Part shown: positions 58,638 through 64,000 of the stretch, piece by piece
Position numbering within the stretch: position 1 is the first letter of the stretch
Layout of the letters: the number at the start of each line of letters is the position of its first letter
Assembly (NCBI GenBank): GCA_031761405.1
Contig: JASEVX010000011.1
Coordinates: 21,603,996-21,667,995 of the forward strand
Reading direction: 5' to 3'
Length of the DNA: 64,000 bases
Source of the DNA: Serripes groenlandicus
Taxonomy: Eukaryota > Mollusca > Bivalvia > Cardiida > Cardiidae
Notes under the pieces: model-generated
Database searches by the model: none
What the model was told of the DNA's origin: nothing
What the model saw: only the letters and a program-made list of their open reading frames with translations
Translations under genes and position numbers: made by a program

Positions 58638-58869
58638 ATAAACCCTTTCCCTCCTACGACAATTCTGCAGCAGACGACTTTGAACGTATATTGTCAAAAA
58701 TAAAAAAATCTCCATAATTGAATGGATAACCTATGACAAAAAGTGGAAAAACATTGTGGCAAAGGGAGAAATTGCACGTTTTGTGCAATTTCTTCTTTTG
58801 TCACTATGTTTTCAAAAAGCTGTCTGCTGCAAAGGCGTCAGAAAGCGTCTATATGAGGGAAAGAGTTAA
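58638..58869 (-). mobile_element. TTAA MITE, full length
   Basis: CCCTTTCCCTCCTACGAC to TTAA 58866; GCACGTTTTGTGC tip. Confidence 0.86.
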
Positions 58870-59509
58870 ACTTTCATTTATACCGGTAGATATTTTCCTT
58901 AGTTCCGCAGATTAGGAGGCAAAACTATGGGAGTTCTTCATATTTTTATTAACTTAAATAGAATTGTAAAAATTGAGACAAAACTGTTTTCAGAAGATGT
59001 CTGATGAAGATGCATCAAAATATGTCTGTATGAAGGAAAGGGTTATAACCTTGCAGCAGCTTTTCATTTGGAGGTTGTCTTCTTTTCCCATAAAATTGTT
59101 CAGCAGTTGTGTCAATAGGCAGCTCTTAGTAATAATTTGTTGTGAATAGTTTAAAATCATGATGATTTCATTGCCATTGCTTTAATTTCCTTGTTTTTTT
59201 TTTACAAATTGCACAGTCATTTACTCAATAATGTGTTCTAGCTTACGAACCAGGAAGAGGTTACATTCTTCCCACACCTGCATGACTTTGAAAACATTCA
59301 ACCCTAACCACAAGGATCAAACCTTTTCCCACCTATAGACGCATTTTGACGCACATTTGCAGCAGACATCTTTTGAAAACATTGTGACAAAAGGGAGAAA
59401 TTGCTCAAAACGATTACTGTAGATTACTAGAAGGCTACTAAATTTGAAAATAATGAGGCAATTGGATCAGTTACTCATGATGAGCTATTTCTCAATTCGT
59501 CATTATGTT

Positions 59510-59742
59510 TTAACCCTTTCTCTCATATAGACGCTTTCTGACGCCTCTGCAGCAGACAGCTTTTTGAAAACATAGTGACAAAACAAGAAATTGCACAAAA
59601 CATGCAATTTCTCCTTTTTCCACAATGTTTTCCACTTTTTGTCATAGGTATAAATCCATTCAATTATGGAGATTTTCTATGTTTTGACAAAATACGTTCA
59701 AAGTCGTCTGCTGCAGAATTGTCGTATGAGGGAAAGGGTTAA
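59510..59742 (+). mobile_element. TTAA MITE, full length (233 bp)
   Basis: TTAA 59510 and 59739; GCACAAAACATGC tip with one unpaired change. Confidence 0.9.
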
Positions 59743-60046
59743 AGAAAAACACAGATAAGAGACAAAAGGGATTTCAGTGTTATATAATTTCCTTTATCTC
59801 TGTAAAAGGCAAATGTTTTCAATGTTTGTTGATCAAAACAAGTCCTTCAAAACCTTACCCAAAAAAAAAAAGACTTCACAACAGGATATCTATATATAGC
59901 ATTTCCAAAAGTATAAAAAAAATATACTTGTTTATGTTATGCTGAATATCTCATAACTGGGTGTGTTTTTAGATAGAATCTTTTAAAAAAGTTTTTCATA
60001 CAAAAATTATTGCAAAAAATAAATAACTAATTTATCTATTCTTTTT

Positions 60047-60440
60047 TAATCCTTTCCAATGCCTCCGCGGCGGATAGCTTTTTGAAAACATGGCGGCAAA
60101 AGTAGAAATTGCTTGAAACGAGCAATTTCTTCTTAATGCCACTATGTTTTCAACTCTTTTAAGTAATTATACTTATATTTATGGAGTTTTAGCAAGACAT
60201 TTTCAAAGTTGTCTGCTGCAGATTTGTTGTATGTGGAAAAGTTGCCCATTTTCCCACATACAACAAATTTGCAGCAGACGACTTTGAGAACAATGAGTAA
60301 AACATATGGAAAGTCTCCATAAATGAAAGAACAATTATTGAATAAAGTATAGAAAATATTGTGGCAATTTCTCTTTGTGCCACAATGTATTCAAAGTTGT
60401 CTGATGCAGAGGCGTCTAAAAAAGTATGTATGTAGGCGAT
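60047..60440. mobile_element. Two opposed decayed TTAA MITEs
   Basis: 60047-60243 (+) meets 60244-60440 (-) at TATGTGGAAAAGTTGCCCA / TTTTCCCACATACAACA. Confidence 0.65.
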
Positions 60441-60451
60441 AACTTTTAAGG

Positions 60452-60604
60452 TTAACCCTTTCCCTCATATAGACACTTTCTTACGCCTCTCCAGCAGACA
60501 GCTTTTTGAAAACATAGTGACAAAAGAAGAAATTGCTCAAAACCACCAATTTCTTCTTTTGACACAATGTTTTCCACTTTTAGCAGAATGAAGGAAAGGG
60601 TTAA
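60452..60604 (+). mobile_element. TTAA MITE, 153 bp deletion derivative
   Basis: Both TTAA present; right half almost entirely missing. Confidence 0.8.
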
Positions 60605-60618
60605 AGAAAGCTTTTTAC

Positions 60619-61749
60619 TAGGGATGGCAACGAATACCAAAATTAGTATTCGAATATTCGAATATTCGAATATTCGACCCATTTGCGCATGCTTACCAAA
60701 GAAAGACTTTTTTAATTCTTTATTTGTCCAGTGTACTCGCATTTGACGTTTCCGTTACACCGATGAATTCGTATGAAAAAATACGTTGGTAAAGTGCGCA
60801 GATTTTAACTAATTGATCCCATTCTCAATGTATTGTTCGAAACATTTAGCTCTGATTACCCTGTTTACAACTGAGGTTTAATCTTTCTCTTGCTGCATAT
60901 AACTGAACTATTGTTGAAATGCTGTTGTAAATGACATATTGATGTTTGTTTGTTTTGCTCGGTAGTTACAGAAGGGTTATCTATGTATCTAGATGGATGT
61001 TTGTTTTGTAGATGATTGCGGAGGTTGGTTGTGGTAGGACAGCTCCGCCTCACACAGAGTACATGATGCTATTTTCTCAGATCGGCGGAAATACTTCCAA
61101 ACTATAAACGGCGTAACAGGCATTGTTGAAATCAAATATTACGTACTAATGTCAAGATATTTCAAAACTGATGTGGCTATGCAGATCGAATTTTCGAGTA
61201 TTTATGAACAATATGAATAGCAACAATTATCTGCAAATAAAAGGTTTTATTTGAACAGTTTGATACTTGCTACATATCTGCATGTTCGCAATTACCAATC
61301 AAGGCTTCTTTTATTATACAAAATGTGAAATACAACGCTACTTAATTAGTAACAGTTTGTTTATCAAAACAATTAACGAAACCGGATAATAACACCTCAA
61401 ATATTGTCTGATTGATGCCTCATTCTAAAAAGCGGTAACTACATAGAATCAACTGTGAAGTTACGATGTTTTGGAACGAAAACATATGTATTATATCGAT
61501 CACACTTATAGCCTAAAGCAGGGATTATCAGTTTGACATGTTATACAATATATTGACACTTTATAAACAACGCGTAAAATAGACCATCGATAACCCTTTA
61601 CCTACAGTTTATGAAAAAAATAAACAAGCAGAAATTAAATTTTTATTTTTTAGTGTTGAAAATCCTGATTTCATCGAATATTCGAACCATGATATAGTAT
61701 TCGAATATTCAACCGTATGATAATATTCGAATATTCGTTGCCATCCCTA
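60619..61749. mobile_element. hAT transposon relic with 8 bp target duplication
   Basis: Ends TAGGGATGGCAACGAATA and TATTCGTTGCCATCCCTA, flanked by CTTTTTAC on both sides (60611-60618, 61750-61757). Subterminal CGAATATTCGAATATTCG stretches occur near both ends. The minus strand around 60990-61075 encodes a BED-finger-like stretch. At 1131 bp the element is too short for a full transposase. Confidence 0.88.
60995..61075 (-). pseudogene. BED zinc-finger remnant of a hAT transposase
   Basis: One frame reads ASCTLCEAELSYH, and after a one-base shift the next frame reads TTTNLRNHLQNKHP. Together they show the CxxC ... HxxxxH layout of BED fingers. The frameshift and the absence of any RNaseH-fold coding region mark it as dead. 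Confidence 0.6.
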
Positions 61750-61778
61750 CTTTTTACCTCAAAACCATTGAAAATTCA

Positions 61779-61994
61779 AATTGATCTCATATAGGCATTT
61801 TCTGAAGCTTTTTGAAAAGTTTGAACATGTTGACAAAAGAAGAAATTGCTCAAAACAAGCAATTTCTCCTTTTGTCACAATGTTTCAAACTTTATTTAAT
61901 TATTGTACTGTCATTTTAAGGGAGTTTCCAATTTTTTTGATAAATGCTTTCAAAGTCGTCTGCCGCAGATTTCTTGTATGTGGGAAAGGGTTAA
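61779..61994 (+). mobile_element. TTAA MITE, left end weak
   Basis: CTCATATAGGCATTTTCTGA to TTAA 61991; GAAATTGCTCAAAACAAGCA centre. Confidence 0.78.
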
Positions 61995-62084
61995 GAGTCA
62001 AATTTTAGAACATTTATATCAGGTTGTATATCAAATCAAATGCATTAGATATATATTGATTAGGACAAACAGGTAACTCCAAAA

Positions 62085-63260
62085 CTATGTCCCTGCAGGA
62101 CTGTGTGGGTGATAGACAAGGGATTAGAAACTTTCAGCCATTGCTATGTCCCTGCAGGACTGTGTGGGTGATAAACAAGGCATCAGACCCTTTCTGCCAT
62201 TGCTATGTCCCTGCAGCACTGTGTGGGTAATAAATAAGGGATCAGACCGTTTCAGCCATTACTATGTCCCTGCAGCACGTGTGTGATAAATAATGGATCA
62301 GACCCTTTCTGCCATTGCTATGTCACTGCAGGACTGTGTGGGTAATAAATAAGGGATCAGACCGTTTCAGCCATTACTATGTCCCTGCAGCACTGTGTGG
62401 GTGATAAACAAGGGATCAGAGCCTTTCAGCCATTGCTATGTTCCTGCAGGACTGTGTGGGTGATAAACAAGGGATCACACCCTTTCAACCATTGCTATGT
62501 CCTGCAGCACTGTGTGTGTGATAAGCAATGGATCAGACCCTTTCAGTCATTGCCATGTCCTTGCAGGACTGTGTGTGTGATAAGCAATGGATCAGACCCT
62601 TTCAGTCATTGCCATGTACCTGCAGGACTGTGTGTGTGATAAGCAATGAATCAGACCCTTTAAGTCATGGCTATGTCCCTGCAGGACTGTGTGTGTGATA
62701 AACAAGGGATCAGACCCTTTCAGCAACTGCTATGTCCCTGCAGGACTGTGTGTGTGATAAGCAAAGGATCAGACCCTTTCAGCCATTGCTATGTCCCTGC
62801 AGCACTGTGTGGTTGATAAGCAATGGATCAGACCCTTTCAGCCATTGCTGTTCCTGCAGCACTGTGTGGGTGATAAACAAGGGATCAGACCCTTTCAGCC
62901 ATTGCTATGTCCCTGCAGCACTGTGTGGGTGATAAACAAGGGATCAGACCGTTTCAGCCATTGTTATGTACCTGCAGCACTGTGTGGGTGATACACACGG
63001 GATCAGACCCTTTCAGCCATTGCTATGTCTCTGCAGCACTGTGTGGCTGATAAGCAATGGATCAGACCCTTTCAGCCATTGATATGTCCCTGCAGCACTG
63101 TGTGGGTGATAAACAAGGGATCAGACCTTTTCAGCCATTACTATGTCCCTGCAGCACTGTGTGGGTGATAAACAAGGGATCACACCCTTTCAGCCATTGC
63201 TATGTCCCTGCAGCACTGTGTGGGTGATACACAAGGGGTGAACCTCTTTCAGCCATTGCT
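62085..63260 (+). repeat. Minisatellite, 59 bp unit, about 20 copies
   Basis: Unit TATGTCCCTGCAGCACTGTG, TGGGTGATAAACAAGGGATC, AGACCCTTTCAGCCATTGC. Variants alternate GCAGCACTG/GCAGGACTG and AAACAAGG/AAGCAATGG. The length stays 59 or close, not a multiple of three, so open frames across it are by-products. Confidence 0.9.
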
Positions 63261-63620
63261 GAGTGAACACATTTTGCAATTAACTTAGACCCTTACCGGC
63301 ATTAATGTTTTGAAACAGAATATTCCCAAATTTTTCTGTCTGAATTTTGGAAGTCTTGGAGATCGCTCTGGCTTCACCACTTCTCTTACATTCTGTTTTG
63401 GTTCCCATAGTTTTGCTTTTGATAAAATGTTATTGGAAAAGAAGCAAATCTTCACTACAAACACGAGAGGTTATTGCTCCTTTTTAATCAATGCTTTATC
63501 AATTTTCAACAATGATTTCCATCCAGTGTTTAGTGCTATCGTAAACTTTTACACCAGCATAATGTTGTATATGGATGATTTTTGTGTGTTTTATGCTGCT
63601 ATCAACAATTGTTCAGTATA
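63261..63620. other. Unclassified stretch between minisatellite and SINE
   Basis: An open frame of 103 codons (63310-63621) has no recognisable domain. A chance YMDD in it lacks the surrounding reverse-transcriptase motifs. Probably non-coding. Confidence 0.4.
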
Positions 63621-63621
63621 A

Positions 63622-63725
63622 ATATCACTGCATCTGCTGGGTAAGTTACCAGTACTACTGGTCCATTTATCGTGACACCAGCCAGTGCTAAACCCCCAAC
63701 CCTGAGGGCAGCTACTATTACCATT
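63622..63725 (-). mobile_element. SINE fragment, antisense
   Basis: CTGGGTAAGTTACCAGTACT and GACACCAGCCAGTGC match the bodies at 25228 and 39418. Confidence 0.6.
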
Positions 63726-63734
63726 TTTAAATAC

Positions 63735-63964
63735 TTAACCCTTTCCCTCATATAGACGCTTTCTGATGCCTCTGCAGCAGACGGCTTTATGAAAACATAG
63801 TAACAAAAGAAGAAATTGCACAAAACGTGCAATTTCTCCTTTTGTCACAATGTTTTCCACTTTTAGTCATAGGTTATCCATTCAATTATAGAGATTTTCC
63901 ATTATTTGACAAAATATGTTCAAAGACGTCTGCTGCAGAATTGTTGTATGAGGGAAAGGGCTAA
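63735..63964 (+). mobile_element. TTAA MITE, full length (230 bp)
   Basis: Left TTAA at 63735, right mutated to CTAA; GCACAAAACGTGC tip. Confidence 0.87.
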
Positions 63965-64000
63965 GTATGACCCAGCCAGGGATGGAACAGGAGGCGGACG

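Noticed and set aside
62379..62991. Overlapping frames with repeated PFQPLLCPCSTVW peptides
   Set aside because: Products of the 59 bp minisatellite. The unit is not a multiple of three, so the frame cycles and no protein is implied.
63310..63621. 103-codon frame with a YMDD tetrapeptide, reverse-transcriptase-like at first sight
   Set aside because: No other RT motif precedes or follows it, the composition is low-complexity, and it lies between a minisatellite and a SINE. Taken as chance.

Overview
This window is animal nuclear DNA: AT-rich, intron-containing and very repeat-dense. Several repeats look like those of bivalve molluscs: arrays of about 160 bp core units with ACGG-type microsatellites and a terminal hairpin (the pearl/CvA or Helentron-associated type), and tRNA-headed SINEs with (AATC)n-type tails. 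A bivalve, possibly a heterodont such as a Dreissena or Mya relative, is the best guess. The species cannot be fixed from sequence alone.

Only one gene can be assembled with confidence. It lies on the minus strand from 56795 (ATG) to 21933 (stop) and encodes the class IA phosphoinositide 3-kinase catalytic subunit p110, closest by eye to PIK3CA. I resolved 19 coding exons. All inner boundaries are GT/AG, the phases join without a break, and the exons sum to 3147 nt (1048 residues plus stop). The order is adaptor-binding domain (exon 1), linker and Ras-binding domain (exons 2-4), C2 (5-7), helical domain (8-13) and kinase domain (14-19), with the ATP-contacting lysine, the DRHxxN catalytic loop and DFG all present. 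A non-coding 5' exon probably lies beyond 56826. At the left edge there are weak traces of a plus-strand gene: a membrane-anchor-like exon at 797-855 and two paralogous terminal exons at 3592 and 6060.

Almost everything else is repeat. The dominant element is a roughly 230 bp near-palindromic MITE with ends TTAA-CCCTTTCCCWCATA, present about once per kilobase (more than 60 copies, both orientations, at least two subfamilies). Related empty sites inside the window show that it duplicates TTAA, which points to a piggyBac-type (less likely Kolobok-type) transposase. Copies abut while sharing one TTAA, sit inside other transposons, and are themselves broken by SINEs, a 1.74 kb DNA element and Helentron-like arrays. 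A second MITE (TA target, CAGTCAAACCTG ends) is Tc1/mariner-like. A third palindromic repeat carries TACCCACAACATAGG. A 1.13 kb hAT relic (60619-61749) has perfect 8 bp target duplications and a BED-finger remnant.

Layout: 1-10160, pearl-like arrays, MITEs and the left-edge candidate exons; 10160-16700, MITE clusters; 16727-18680, a 156 bp-unit array; 18700-21900, MITEs and a nested SINE; 21933-56795, the PI3K gene with repeats filling its introns, often within 50 nt of a splice site; 56827-64000, upstream flank with MITEs, the hAT relic and a 59 bp minisatellite (62085-63260). No rRNA gene, functional tRNA gene or CRISPR array was seen.
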